DNA of 64,000 bases, taken from positions 2,790,001 to 2,854,000 of the forward strand of contig NZ_CP016594.1 of NCBI RefSeq assembly GCF_001698225.1. The letters run 5' to 3'. This document shows positions 18,579 to 27,376 of this stretch, one piece after another. A model generated the notes under the pieces. It was not told the DNA's origin and did no database searches. It was given only the letters and a program-made list of their open reading frames with translations. How positions within the stretch are numbered: position 1 is the first letter of the stretch; each line of letters opens with the position of its first letter. The stretch is from Gordonia terrae. GTDB lineage: Bacteria; Actinomycetota; Actinomycetes; Mycobacteriales; Mycobacteriaceae. The translations under genes and the position numbers were made by a program.

Positions 18579-19354
18579 CCGATCCCGGCACAACCGATTC
18601 GAGCCCGCCGGATGACGCTCGGCGCATCCTGATCCTCGGCGGGACGGGGGAGGCCCGGGCGTTGGCCTCGACCCTGAGCGAGTCCGGCATCGGATTCATC
18701 AGTTCCCTTGCGGGCCGGGTGAACGACCCCCGTCTGCCCGTCGGCCCGGTGCGCATCGGCGGATTCGGCGGATCCGATGGTCTCCGGGGCTGGTTGCAGA
18801 GCAACCGGATTCAGGCCGTGGTCGATGCCACCCACCCGTTCGCCGCGACCATCACCCGCAACGCGGCGCGAGCCACGGCCGACGCGGGGCTACCGCTGCT
18901 GCGTCTGCGCCGCGATCCGTGGGTGCCCGGCGACTCCGACACCTGGATCCGTGTGCCCGACCTGCCCTCTGCCGCACGAGAAGTGGCCGCCCGGGGCGGG
19001 CGGGTCTTCCTGACCACCGGACGTCAGGACGTCGGGGTCTTCGCGGGGATCGAGTCGGCGTGGTTCCTGATCCGGGTCGTCGACGCCCCGACCGGAGCGC
19101 TCCCGCCTCACCACGAGGTGGTGCGCTCGCGCGGGCCCTACGACCACGCGTCGGAGTCGAGGCTGTTGCGCGACAACGACATCGACATGCTGGTCACGAA
19201 GAACAGCGGCGGGCCGCTGACGTCGGCGAAGCTGGCGGCCGCCGCCGAACTCGGGATCGAGGTCATCATGGTCGACCGGCCCGCCGAGCCCGACTCGGCG
19301 GTCGTCTCAGAGGTCGGGGCCGCCCGGGACTGGCTCGAGGCGCTGCTCGGCTGA
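18575..19354 (+). CDS. cobK: Precorrin-6A reductase CobK
   Basis: NADPH-dependent reduction of precorrin-6A to dihydroprecorrin-6. The 259-residue protein shows ILILGGTGEARALA, VVDATHPFAATITRNA, GRVFLTTGRQDV and TKNSGGPLTSAKL, all typical of CobK/CbiJ. The GTG start overlaps the cobM stop. Its last 48 bases overlap the 3' end of cobIJ on the other strand, an unusual tail-to-tail overlap. Confidence 0.94.
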   Translation: MTDPGTTDSSPPDDARRILILGGTGEARALASTLSESGIGFISSLAGRVNDPRLPVGPVRIGGFGGSDGLRGWLQSNRIQAVVDATHPFAATITRNAARATADAGLPLLRLRRDPWVPGDSDTWIRVPDLPSAAREVAARGGRVFLTTGRQDVGVFAGIESAWFLIRVVDAPTGALPPHHEVVRSRGPYDHASESRLLRDNDIDMLVTKNSGGPLTSAKLAAAAELGIEVIMVDRPAEPDSAVVSEVGAARDWLEALLG

Positions 19355-20920
19355 CTCGTCGGCAGTCTGATCGGTGGTGTCCACCGGACGGTGGCTGCGT
19401 GGCGTGAACACGAGCGGGCCCGCTGCGCGCTGCACGACCCGGGTCGCCGACGACCCGATGATGATCATCGTGCGCATGTCCACGACGGCAGGGTCGAAGT
19501 CCGCGACCGTGGTGATGGTGAGCTGCTGCTCCGGACCGCCGACATCTCGCCCGAGCACCACGACGCGGTCGGGCGACACCGTCTGGGTGAGCGTGTGCTG
19601 CAGGGCGCCGACCTGCCAGGTGCGGCTCGCCGACCCCGGGTTGTAGATGGCGATGACCAGATCGGCGCCGAGCGCGGCACGGACGCGTCGTTCGATGACC
19701 GACCACGGCTTGAGCCTGTCGGAGAGCGAGATGACCGCGAAGTCGTGTCCGAGGGGCGCGCCGACCGCTGCGGCGACCGCGGTGGCCGCGGTGACGCCGG
19801 GCACCACGCGGACGGGCACCTCGTGCCACCGCGGTTGCGCGGCAACCTCGGCGACTGCGGCGGCCATCGCGAACACGCCGGGATCACCGGAGGAGACGAC
19901 GGCGACACGCGCGCCGCGTCGGGCGAGGTCGAGGGCGAATTCGGCGCGTTCGGCCTCCACCCGGTTGTCGCTGGCATGCACGCGCTGGCCCGGGCGGGGG
20001 GTGACGCGCTTGAGGTAGGTGGTGTATCCGACGAGGTCGGTGGCCGTGGCCAGCTCGGTGCGCACCTCCGGGGTGGTCCAGCTGTCGTGGCCCGGGCCGA
20101 GCCCGACGACGACGAGCTCACCGGGCACGGGTTCCGGCTCGAACCTCGGATTGTTGCGGCGTCCCGGGACGACGAGGATCGAGAAGTAGGGCACCTCCGC
20201 GGGATTCACGTCGGCGGCCGGGAGCACCCGTTCGACCGTCGTGGAGGCGCGCTCGACGTAGTACGCCTCGTCGAGACGCCCGGCCTCGCGGAGCGCATCA
20301 CGCACCCGCTCGAAGGTCCGGCCGAGTTTCATCACGACGATCGCGTCCCCGGAACGGAAACGGAAGAGCAGCTCCGACGTCGACGCCGTACCCGGAACCA
20401 CCGTGAGGGTCTCTTCGCCCTCGACGAGCGGGACTCCGGTGGCCGCCGACGCCGCGCTCACCGAGGTCACGCCGGGCACGATCTCGGCGTCGAAGTGCGG
20501 CGACAGCCGCTTGTGCATGTGCATGTACGAGCTGTAGAAGAGCGGATCGCCCTCGGCGAGGAGGACGACGTCACGCCCGGCCCGCAGGTGCACCGCGAGA
20601 CGTTCGGCGCTCTCGGTGTAGAAGTCGTCGAGTGCGCCCTGGTAGCCGCCGGGGTGGTCAGTCGTCTCGGTGGTGACCGGGTACATCAGACGTTCCTCGG
20701 TCTGGCCCTCGCGCAGGTACGGCTCGGCGACCGACCTCGCGATGCTGTTGCCGTGGCGCGCAGAGTGATACGCGATCACATCCGCGGTGGTGATGAGGCG
20801 GGCGGCCTTGACCGTCATCAGTTCGCTGTCGCCCGGGCCGAGCCCGATGCCGTAGAGCGTGCCCTGACCCGACGTCTGTCCGGCGGCCGAGCTGTCCGAG
20901 TGCATGGGGGCCATCGTCAT
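19307..20920 (-). CDS. cobIJ: Fused precorrin-2 C20- / precorrin-3B C17-methyltransferase CobIJ
   Basis: One protein of 537 residues with two tetrapyrrole methylase domains. Residues 20-255 are CobI (GIGLGPGDSELMTVKA, AEGDPLFYSSYMHMH, PGVTSVSAA). Residues 265-510 are CobJ (VVVGLGPGHDSWTTPEV, SSGDPGVFAMA, VIAIYNPGSASR). The fusion is known in mycobacteria (Rv2066). The ATG at 20920 overlaps the cobH stop by 4 bases; the frame is open further upstream only as a shadow of cobH. Confidence 0.95.
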   Translation of the reverse strand: MTMAPMHSDSSAAGQTSGQGTLYGIGLGPGDSELMTVKAARLITTADVIAYHSARHGNSIARSVAEPYLREGQTEERLMYPVTTETTDHPGGYQGALDDFYTESAERLAVHLRAGRDVVLLAEGDPLFYSSYMHMHKRLSPHFDAEIVPGVTSVSAASAATGVPLVEGEETLTVVPGTASTSELLFRFRSGDAIVVMKLGRTFERVRDALREAGRLDEAYYVERASTTVERVLPAADVNPAEVPYFSILVVPGRRNNPRFEPEPVPGELVVVGLGPGHDSWTTPEVRTELATATDLVGYTTYLKRVTPRPGQRVHASDNRVEAERAEFALDLARRGARVAVVSSGDPGVFAMAAAVAEVAAQPRWHEVPVRVVPGVTAATAVAAAVGAPLGHDFAVISLSDRLKPWSVIERRVRAALGADLVIAIYNPGSASRTWQVGALQHTLTQTVSPDRVVVLGRDVGGPEQQLTITTVADFDPAVVDMRTMIIIGSSATRVVQRAAGPLVFTPRSHRPVDTTDQTADESAEQRLEPVPGGPDL

Positions 20921-21540
20921 TCCTTCGGGGTCGCGAGCGCGTTGACCGCGGCCGCGGTGATCGCCGACCCGCCGCGCCGGCCCGTGACCGTGATGAACTC
21001 GAGGTCGTCGCGCTCGGCCAGGGCCGCGCAGGATTCGACCGCGCCGACGAAACCGACGGGTGCGCCGACGATCGCGGCGGGACGGGGCGCACCGTCGTCG
21101 ATCATGTCGAGCAGCGTGAACAGTGCGGTCGGCGCGTTGCCGATCGCGACCACCGCACCTTCCAGGCGGGGCAACCAGAACTCCAGTGCGGCAGCGGTTC
21201 TCGTGGTCCCCAGCTGCTCGGCAAGAGTCGGGAGAGTGGGTTCGGACAGGTGGCAGAGCACCTCGTTGTCCGCGGGGAGGCGTTTGCGGGTGATGCCGGA
21301 GGCCACCATGTTGGCGTCGCAGAGGATCGGGGCGCCGGCCTCCAGCGCGCCGCGCGCGGCCGCCACGACACCGGGCGTCGCGATCACGTCGCGCGTCAGG
21401 TCGGTCTGGCCGCATGCATGGATCATCCGGACGACCACGGTCGCGACGTCGGGCGCGAACGCAGAGAGGTCGGACTCGGCGCGGATCGTGGCGAAGGACT
21501 GACGGTAGATCGCGGCGCCGTCTCGTAGGTACTCGGTCAT
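20917..21540 (-). CDS. cobH: Precorrin-8X methylmutase CobH
   Basis: Moves the C11 methyl group to C12, giving hydrogenobyrinate. The 207-residue protein begins MTEYLRDGAAIYRQSFATIR. His41 in RMIHACGQTD is the expected catalytic histidine, and CDANMVASGI and GAPVGFVGAVES are conserved. The start at 21540 aligns with M. tuberculosis CobH; 49 extra upstream codons lie in the cobG 3' end. It is the middle gene of the cobG-cobH-cobIJ operon, 13 bases after cobG. Confidence 0.95.
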   Translation of the reverse strand: MTEYLRDGAAIYRQSFATIRAESDLSAFAPDVATVVVRMIHACGQTDLTRDVIATPGVVAAARGALEAGAPILCDANMVASGITRKRLPADNEVLCHLSEPTLPTLAEQLGTTRTAAALEFWLPRLEGAVVAIGNAPTALFTLLDMIDDGAPRPAAIVGAPVGFVGAVESCAALAERDDLEFITVTGRRGGSAITAAAVNALATPKE

Positions 21541-21553
21541 GGTGCTGACGAGC

Positions 21554-22714
21554 CTAACGGCGCCGCCGTTCGTATCCGCCGTCGGGCGTGGCCTCCACCG
21601 AGAGGTGGGATTCGGCCGGCGATCCGCAGCCACGGGCGCAACCGACCCAGTGCTCGCGTTCGTCGACGGGGTCGCCGGCCTGCACACGGGCCATCAGGTC
21701 GTCCCGGACCGGGGCGTGGGCGGACGCGCACCCGGGCGCTCCGACGCAGCAGCTGACGGACGCCCAGGGCGACGCGGCGTCGAAGATCAGGCCCATCGGT
21801 GCGAGCACGCGGACGACCGTCTCGGCCACGCCCTCCCCTAGATCGCAGAGCAGGATCTCGCGGTCGGGCGTGAACACGATCGGCGCCTGGACCGCCGCGA
21901 TGAACTCCGCCAGCCGGGCCGGCAACCGACCGAGTTCGACGACCGCGCCGAGCAGGACCGCGCCGTCGTCCTGGTCGAACCAGCCGACGATCGGCTCGCC
22001 GGGGGCGCTCGGCGTGGTGTCCGGGTCGTTGTCGATCACCGGGTCGAGACCCGACGCGACGAGGTCGGTGAGTCGACGCCGGGCGTCGGTGTCGAGGTCG
22101 CGGACCCGCCACGCGCCGGGAACGACCTGACCCAGGCCCGCTGCCACCGCGATCAGCGCGCGAACGATCGCCTCCGAACCACTCGCCGACCCGACGGCGA
22201 CCCCGCCGATGCTGATGTTCGCCGCTAGTGGCGTGCGGGCCCGGATCACCGCGCACGCATCCGGGCGTCGGGCGGCGATGTCACCGCGGCCGTCGTCGAT
22301 CCCGAACAGGAACCGGCCGGACAAGGAGGCCGCGGCCGGGTCGGCGCGTAGGGCGTCGTCGAGGGCGGCGGCGAGCGGACGCGCGTCGGCGATGCCGCCG
22401 ATACGACCGGTCAGTGGGCTGAGCTCGATGTTGCGCACCTTGTCATGGGTGCTGCTCGGCGCGAGCCCGGCCGCGACGACCGCCTCGGCGACGGCCTCGA
22501 CGTCGGTGATCCCGCGCAGCTGGAGGTTGCCGCGCACCGTCAGCTCCAGGTGTCCGTCGGCATGGTCGGCGGCCGCCCGGGCGAGCTCCTCCAGCTGATC
22601 CGGACGGATCCGCCCGCCCGGCAGCCGGACCCGGGCCAGTGCGCCGTCGGCCGCCGGATGCGTGTCGAAGACCCCAGGGCAACGGTCGGCGGCGGCCCGG
22701 GCTGGCTGGTTCAT
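21554..22714 (-). CDS. cobG: Precorrin-3B synthase CobG
   Basis: Oxygen-dependent ring-contraction step of the aerobic pathway, related to sulphite/nitrite reductases. The 386-residue protein has two ferredoxin-like half domains (GNLQLRGI near residue 61) and four cysteines for a 4Fe-4S centre in VSCCVGAPGC and VGCARGCGSP. First gene of the minus-strand cob operon. A TAGGCT element 6 nt before the ATG suggests a leaderless mRNA, so the divergent cobN riboswitch would not control it. Confidence 0.93.
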   Translation of the reverse strand: MNQPARAAADRCPGVFDTHPAADGALARVRLPGGRIRPDQLEELARAAADHADGHLELTVRGNLQLRGITDVEAVAEAVVAAGLAPSSTHDKVRNIELSPLTGRIGGIADARPLAAALDDALRADPAAASLSGRFLFGIDDGRGDIAARRPDACAVIRARTPLAANISIGGVAVGSASGSEAIVRALIAVAAGLGQVVPGAWRVRDLDTDARRRLTDLVASGLDPVIDNDPDTTPSAPGEPIVGWFDQDDGAVLLGAVVELGRLPARLAEFIAAVQAPIVFTPDREILLCDLGEGVAETVVRVLAPMGLIFDAASPWASVSCCVGAPGCASAHAPVRDDLMARVQAGDPVDEREHWVGCARGCGSPAESHLSVEATPDGGYERRRR

Positions 22715-22720
22715 CCCACC

Positions 22721-22726
22721 AGCCTA
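22721..22726 (-). promoter_or_regulatory. -10 element (TAGGCT) of cobG, inside an inverted repeat
   Basis: Minus strand TAGGCT is 6 nt before the cobG ATG. It lies within a perfect 9-bp inverted repeat, CAGCCTACG (22720-22728) and CGTAGGCTG (22747-22755), which could be an operator or an RNA hairpin for the opposite transcript. Confidence 0.45.
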
Positions 22727-22729
22727 CGA

Positions 22730-22880
22730 CCGGCGGGTGCGGTGGCCGTAGGCTGAACGCACCGCGAGCGGGCTGAAGCCGGTGCGATTCCGGCGCGGTC
22801 GCGCCACTGTGATCGGGGAGCCGGGATCGACCGGCCATCCGGGAGTCAGACCAGTCCCTCGCACTGCACCCGCCACCCAC
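22730..22880 (+). promoter_or_regulatory. Cobalamin riboswitch upstream of cobN
   Basis: The conserved core reads GCCGGTGCGATTCCGGCGC (from 22778), then GCGCCACTGTGA (B12 box, 22801-22812), then GGGAGTCAGACC (22841-22852), in the order of the Rfam cobalamin class. GGTGCG/CGCACC (22736-22741 and 22758-22763) forms an upstream helix. There is no terminator-like T-run, and the GCGAGGAG ribosome-binding site is close to the ATG. Control is therefore probably at translation initiation. Confidence 0.9.
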
Positions 22881-22925
22881 GGCACCGACACGCACCCGGG
22901 CGCGACAACCCGGCGAGGAGACACG

Positions 22926-25900
22926 ATGATCCTGCTGCTCTCGACCTCGGACACCGATCTGCTCACGGCCTCGGCGGCCCATGAGGAGAACGCACCGTCG
23001 GGCAGTGCTCCGACGGAGGCGTCGGTGTCCTACCGCGGCGCAAACCCCTCTCGCATCCTGGTCGAGGACATCCCGCGACTCGCCGCCGACGCCGATCTCA
23101 TCGTCGTACGCATCCTGGGCGGAGTGCGCGCGTGGGAGGACGGGCTCGCGGCGGTCGAGGCGACCGGCAAGCCCCTGGTCGTGTGCTCCGGCGAGCAGCA
23201 GCCCGACCCCGACCTGATGGCGCACTCCACCGTGCCGTCCGGTGTCGCCGCGCAGGCCCACGACTACCTCGCGGCCGGCGGCGTCGCGAACCTCGTGAAC
23301 CTGCACCACTTCTTGTCCGACACCGTCCTGCTGACCGGCAACGGTTTCGAACTCCCGCAGCAGACGCCCGCGTGGGGCGTGCTGGAACGGACGCCTACTC
23401 CGCTCCCTGAGGTCCGAGGAGCGCACGCCGAGCCTTCTCCGCTCCCTGAGGTGCGAGGAGCGCAAGCGACGAGCCACGAAGGGCCCGACGCCCCCACGAT
23501 CGCCGTGCTCTACTACCGCGCCCAGCACCTGGCGGGCAACACCCGCTACATCGCCGCGCTCTGCGACGCCATCGAGGCGAAGGGCGCGCGAGCGCTGCCG
23601 ATCTTCTGCGCGTCGCTGCGGACCGCCCCCGACGACCTCCTCGAGATGCTCGGTACCGCCGACGCCCTGGTGGTCACCGTGCTCGCCGCGGGCGGCGCCA
23701 CCCCGGCCACCGCGTCGGCCGGTGGCGACGACGAGGCGTGGAACATCGAACGGCTGGCCGCCCTGGACATCCCGATCCTGCAGGGTCTCTGCCTCACCGG
23801 GTCCCGCGCGGACTGGGAGGACAGCGACGACGGCCTGTCGCCGCTCGACGTCGCCACCCAGGTGGCGGTGCCCGAGTTCGACGGTCGGATCATCACCGTG
23901 CCGTTCTCCTTCAAGGAGTTCGACGACGACGGATTGCCCTGGTACCAGCCGGATCTCGAGCGCTGTGCCCGGGTGGCAGGCATCGCCACCGCGCACGCCC
24001 GGTTGCGTCGGACACCGGCCGCGGACAAGCGGATCGCGGTCATGCTGTCGGCCTACCCGACCAAGCACGCCCGGATCGGCAACGCCGTCGGACTCGACAC
24101 CCCGCGCAGCCTCCTGCGCCTGCTCGATGCGATGCGCGCGGCCGGGTACGACATCGGACCGGAGTCCGGCCCGGACGCGATCCCCGGTCTCGCCGAGGAC
24201 GATTCGGATGCGCTGATCCACCAGATCATCGCCACCGGCGGCCAGGATGCCGACTGGCTCACCGAGGAGACCCTCGCCGCCAACCCGATCCGCCTGTCGG
24301 CGCGCGATTACCGAGCGTGGTTCGACACCCTGCCCGAGGGACTGCGCTCGGCGGTCACCGAGCACTGGGGTCCGGCTCCGGGTGACCTGTTCGTCGACCG
24401 CACGCACAATCCCGACGGCGACATCGTCATCGCGGCACTGACCTTCGGCAACGTCGCGATCATGGTGCAGCCGCCGCGCGGCTTCGGCGAGAACCCGGTC
24501 GCGATCTACCACGACCCCGACCTCCCGCCGTCGCATCACTACCTCGCGTCGTACCGGTGGATTGCTGCGCACGACACCGGCTTCGGCGCCGACGCGATCG
24601 TGCACGTCGGCAAGCACGGCAACCTGGAATGGCTGCCCGGCAAGAATCTCGGCATGTCGGCGGACTGCGGCACCGACGCCGCCCTCGGCGACCTCCCGCT
24701 CGTCTACCCGTTCCTGGTGAACGACCCGGGGGAGGGGACGCAGGCCAAGCGACGTGCGCACGCGGTCCTCGTCGACCATCTGATCCCGCCGATGGCACGC
24801 GCCGAGTCCTACGGCGACATCGCCCGGCTGGAACAGCTTCTCGACGAGCACGCCAACATCTCCGCCCTCGACCCGGCGAAGCTGCCCGCGATCCGCCAGC
24901 AGATCTGGACACTGCTGACCGCGGCGAAGATGGATTCCGACCTCGGTCTGACCGAACGGCCCGACGAAGAGGTCTTCGACGACATGCTGCTGCACGTCGA
25001 CGGCTGGCTCTGCGAGATCAAGGACGTCCAGATCCGCGACGGCCTGCACGTCCTCGGCGAGCCCCCGCGCGACGACGCCGAGGTCGACCTCGTCCTCGCC
25101 ATGCTGCGCGCCCGCCAACTCTGGGGCGGCACATCGGCTCTGCCCGGCCTCCGCGAGGCTCTCGGACTCGTCGAAGACGGCTCGGCCGAGCGCGGTTCCG
25201 TCGACGCCGTAGAGGCGCAGGCCCGCGAACTCGTCGCCGCCTGCGCGAAGGACGACTGGTCGACCGAAGCAGTTGCCGGGGCCACCGCGGGACTGCCCAG
25301 CGCGGTCGGGGATGTGCTCACCTTCGCGGCGACCGAGGTCGTCCCGCGCCTGCGTCAGACGACCGGCGAGGTCCCGCGAGTGCTGCACGCACTGGACGGC
25401 GGGTTCATCCCGGCCGGGCCGAGCGGGTCACCGCTGCGCGGCCTGATCAACGTGCTGCCCACCGGACGCAACTTCTACTCCGTCGACCCGAAGGCGGTGC
25501 CCTCGCGGCTGGCGTGGGAAACCGGTCGGGCGATGGCCGACTCGCTGCTCGAGCGCTACCTGGCCGATCACGGCGCATACCCCCCGTCGGTGGGACTGTC
25601 GGTGTGGGGGACCAGCGCCATGCGCACGTCGGGTGACGATGTCGCCGAGGTGCTCGCGTTGCTCGGTGTCATGCCCGTGTGGGACGAGATGTCCCGGCGC
25701 GTCTCCTCGCTCGAGCTCATCGGGCTCGAGGAACTCGGCCGTCCCCGCATCGACGTCACCGTGCGCATCTCCGGCTTCTTCCGGGACGCGTTCCCGCACG
25801 TGGTCACGATGCTCGACGATGCGGTCGCGCTCGCCGCGGGTGCCGACGACGAAACCGACGAGCAGAACTTCGTCGCCGCCCACGTGCGTGCGGCGATGGC

Positions 25901-26657
25901 CGAACACGGCGACCGGCGTCGTGCCGCGATGCGCGTCTTCGGGTCCAAGCCCGGCACCTACGGCGCCGGCATCCTGCAACTCATCGACTCGCGGGACTGG
26001 CGCAGCGACGAGGACCTCGCGCGGGTCTACACCGAATGGGGCGGCTACGCCTACGGACGCGACCTCGACGGTGTGCCCGCGGTCGCCGACATGCGCTCCG
26101 CGTACAAGCGGATCGCCGTGGCGGCGAAGAACACCGACACCCGCGAGCACGACATCGCCGACTCCGACGACTACTTCCAGTACCACGGCGGCATGGTCGC
26201 GACCGTCCGCGCGTTGACCGGCTCCTCGCCCGAGGCCTACATCGGCGACAGCACCCGGCCCGACTCCGTCCGCACCCGGACGCTGTCGGAGGAGACCAGC
26301 CGGGTGTTCCGCGCCCGCGTGGTCAACCCGCGGTGGATCTCGGCGATGCAGCGCCACGGCTACAAGGGCGCCTTCGAGATGGCCGCCACGGTCGACTACC
26401 TCTTCGGCTACGACGCCACCACCGACGTCGTCGCCGACTGGATGTACGAGAAGCTCACCGAGTCCTACGTCCTCGACGAGACCAATCAGCAGTTCATGCA
26501 GCAGTCCAATCCCTGGGCGCTGCACGGCATCGCGGAACGGCTGCTCGAGGCCGTCGAACGCGACATGTGGCGCGAGCCGCCGGCCGAGCTGCTCGACGCC
26601 CTGCGCAACGTCTTCCTGCAGACCGAGGGCGACATCGAGGGCCGCGGCGAGGACTGA
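22926..26657 (+). CDS. cobN: Cobaltochelatase large subunit CobN
   Basis: ATP-dependent insertion of cobalt into hydrogenobyrinate a,c-diamide, with CobS and CobT, which are not in this window. The 1243-residue protein is of usual length and shows ILLLSTSDTDLL at the start, VHVGKHGNLEWLPGK and GLSVWGTSAMRTSGDDVAE. The C-terminal chelatase region has GAFEMAATVDYLFGYDATT and ETNQQFMQQSNPWAL. ATG 22926 has a GCGAGGAG site; the longer frame would start inside the riboswitch. Residues 159-184 are a duplicated 13-residue insert from a 39-bp repeat. Confidence 0.96.
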   Translation: MILLLSTSDTDLLTASAAHEENAPSGSAPTEASVSYRGANPSRILVEDIPRLAADADLIVVRILGGVRAWEDGLAAVEATGKPLVVCSGEQQPDPDLMAHSTVPSGVAAQAHDYLAAGGVANLVNLHHFLSDTVLLTGNGFELPQQTPAWGVLERTPTPLPEVRGAHAEPSPLPEVRGAQATSHEGPDAPTIAVLYYRAQHLAGNTRYIAALCDAIEAKGARALPIFCASLRTAPDDLLEMLGTADALVVTVLAAGGATPATASAGGDDEAWNIERLAALDIPILQGLCLTGSRADWEDSDDGLSPLDVATQVAVPEFDGRIITVPFSFKEFDDDGLPWYQPDLERCARVAGIATAHARLRRTPAADKRIAVMLSAYPTKHARIGNAVGLDTPRSLLRLLDAMRAAGYDIGPESGPDAIPGLAEDDSDALIHQIIATGGQDADWLTEETLAANPIRLSARDYRAWFDTLPEGLRSAVTEHWGPAPGDLFVDRTHNPDGDIVIAALTFGNVAIMVQPPRGFGENPVAIYHDPDLPPSHHYLASYRWIAAHDTGFGADAIVHVGKHGNLEWLPGKNLGMSADCGTDAALGDLPLVYPFLVNDPGEGTQAKRRAHAVLVDHLIPPMARAESYGDIARLEQLLDEHANISALDPAKLPAIRQQIWTLLTAAKMDSDLGLTERPDEEVFDDMLLHVDGWLCEIKDVQIRDGLHVLGEPPRDDAEVDLVLAMLRARQLWGGTSALPGLREALGLVEDGSAERGSVDAVEAQARELVAACAKDDWSTEAVAGATAGLPSAVGDVLTFAATEVVPRLRQTTGEVPRVLHALDGGFIPAGPSGSPLRGLINVLPTGRNFYSVDPKAVPSRLAWETGRAMADSLLERYLADHGAYPPSVGLSVWGTSAMRTSGDDVAEVLALLGVMPVWDEMSRRVSSLELIGLEELGRPRIDVTVRISGFFRDAFPHVVTMLDDAVALAAGADDETDEQNFVAAHVRAAMAEHGDRRRAAMRVFGSKPGTYGAGILQLIDSRDWRSDEDLARVYTEWGGYAYGRDLDGVPAVADMRSAYKRIAVAAKNTDTREHDIADSDDYFQYHGGMVATVRALTGSSPEAYIGDSTRPDSVRTRTLSEETSRVFRARVVNPRWISAMQRHGYKGAFEMAATVDYLFGYDATTDVVADWMYEKLTESYVLDETNQQFMQQSNPWALHGIAERLLEAVERDMWREPPAELLDALRNVFLQTEGDIEGRGED
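23400..23477 (+). repeat. 39-bp tandem repeat (x2) inside cobN
   Basis: Two copies of a 39-bp unit beginning CCGCTCCCTGAGGT(C/G)CGAGGAGCG, encoding PLPEVRGA(H/Q). Each unit contains the inverted repeat CGCTCC...GGAGCG. The reading frame is kept through both copies. Confidence 0.85.
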
Positions 26658-26762
26658 ACCTCTCGAAACCCCCTCGGGAGAAAAATCGGGCACTCGTTCG
26701 TTACCGATGCAGACCCTGACGTCAACGGGTGCCGAAGGGCACCGAAGGACAGGTGAAGCATC

Positions 26763-27272
26763 ATGGCTCTCCGCTGGTTCGCGGCCTACGCCGTACTGGA
26801 GATCGCCGCATTCGTCGCGATGGTCATGACCCTCGGGTTCGGCTGGGCGGTGCTGATCAGCCTCGCCGCCGTCGTCCTCGGGGTCGTGGTCCTGCGCTGG
26901 CAGGGCCGCAAGGTCTTCGGCGAGCTGCAGCGGGCGTCCCGGAACGAGGTCGACGCCCGTGCACCGCTGGCCGACACCGCGCTCGTCGCCGTGTCGACCC
27001 TGCTGCTGGTCATCCCGGGTGTCGTGTCGACCGTGGCCGGGACCCTCCTGCTGTTCCCGCCCACCCGTCGGGTGATGCGTCCGGTCGTCGTGGCCGTCGG
27101 CGCGCGCCGGGTCGCGACCGCGATGGACCGGGCCGGGGTCTACGCCACCGGCGTCTACGGCGCGGGACGTGGCGCAACCGTCGTCGAGGGCTCCGTCGTG
27201 GAATCCGACACGCCCGGGCCGGGGTCGGCCACCACGCCGTTCGGGACCCGGGGCCTCCCACAGGGCCGCTGA
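26763..27272 (+). CDS. fxsA: FxsA-family membrane protein
   Basis: Small integral membrane protein, 169 residues, with three to four hydrophobic segments (YAVLEIAAFVAMVMTLGFGW, VLISLAAVVLGVVVLRWQG, ALVAVSTLLLVIPGVVSTVA) and the FxsA signature of a cytoplasmic loop with RWQGRKVFGEL. In E. coli, FxsA overproduction relieves phage exclusion, but the general role is unknown. The C-terminal tail is polar. It sits at the position of Rv2053c, before the lnt/ppm1 genes. The 105 bases after cobN hold no clear terminator. Confidence 0.85.
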   Translation: MALRWFAAYAVLEIAAFVAMVMTLGFGWAVLISLAAVVLGVVVLRWQGRKVFGELQRASRNEVDARAPLADTALVAVSTLLLVIPGVVSTVAGTLLLFPPTRRVMRPVVVAVGARRVATAMDRAGVYATGVYGAGRGATVVEGSVVESDTPGPGSATTPFGTRGLPQGR

Positions 27273-27376
27273 GCCCGTTCTGTACTGCGTCGACTGGCGA
27301 CACCGCCCGGGATCCCGACGCCCGGCAACCGGACCCCTCGCCACCCTTCACCGACGGCAAGGCACACTGAACGATC

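Noticed and set aside
22443..25388. Long minus-strand open frame opposite cobN
   Set aside because: It covers the riboswitch and the well-conserved cobN frame and has no family match that I can see.
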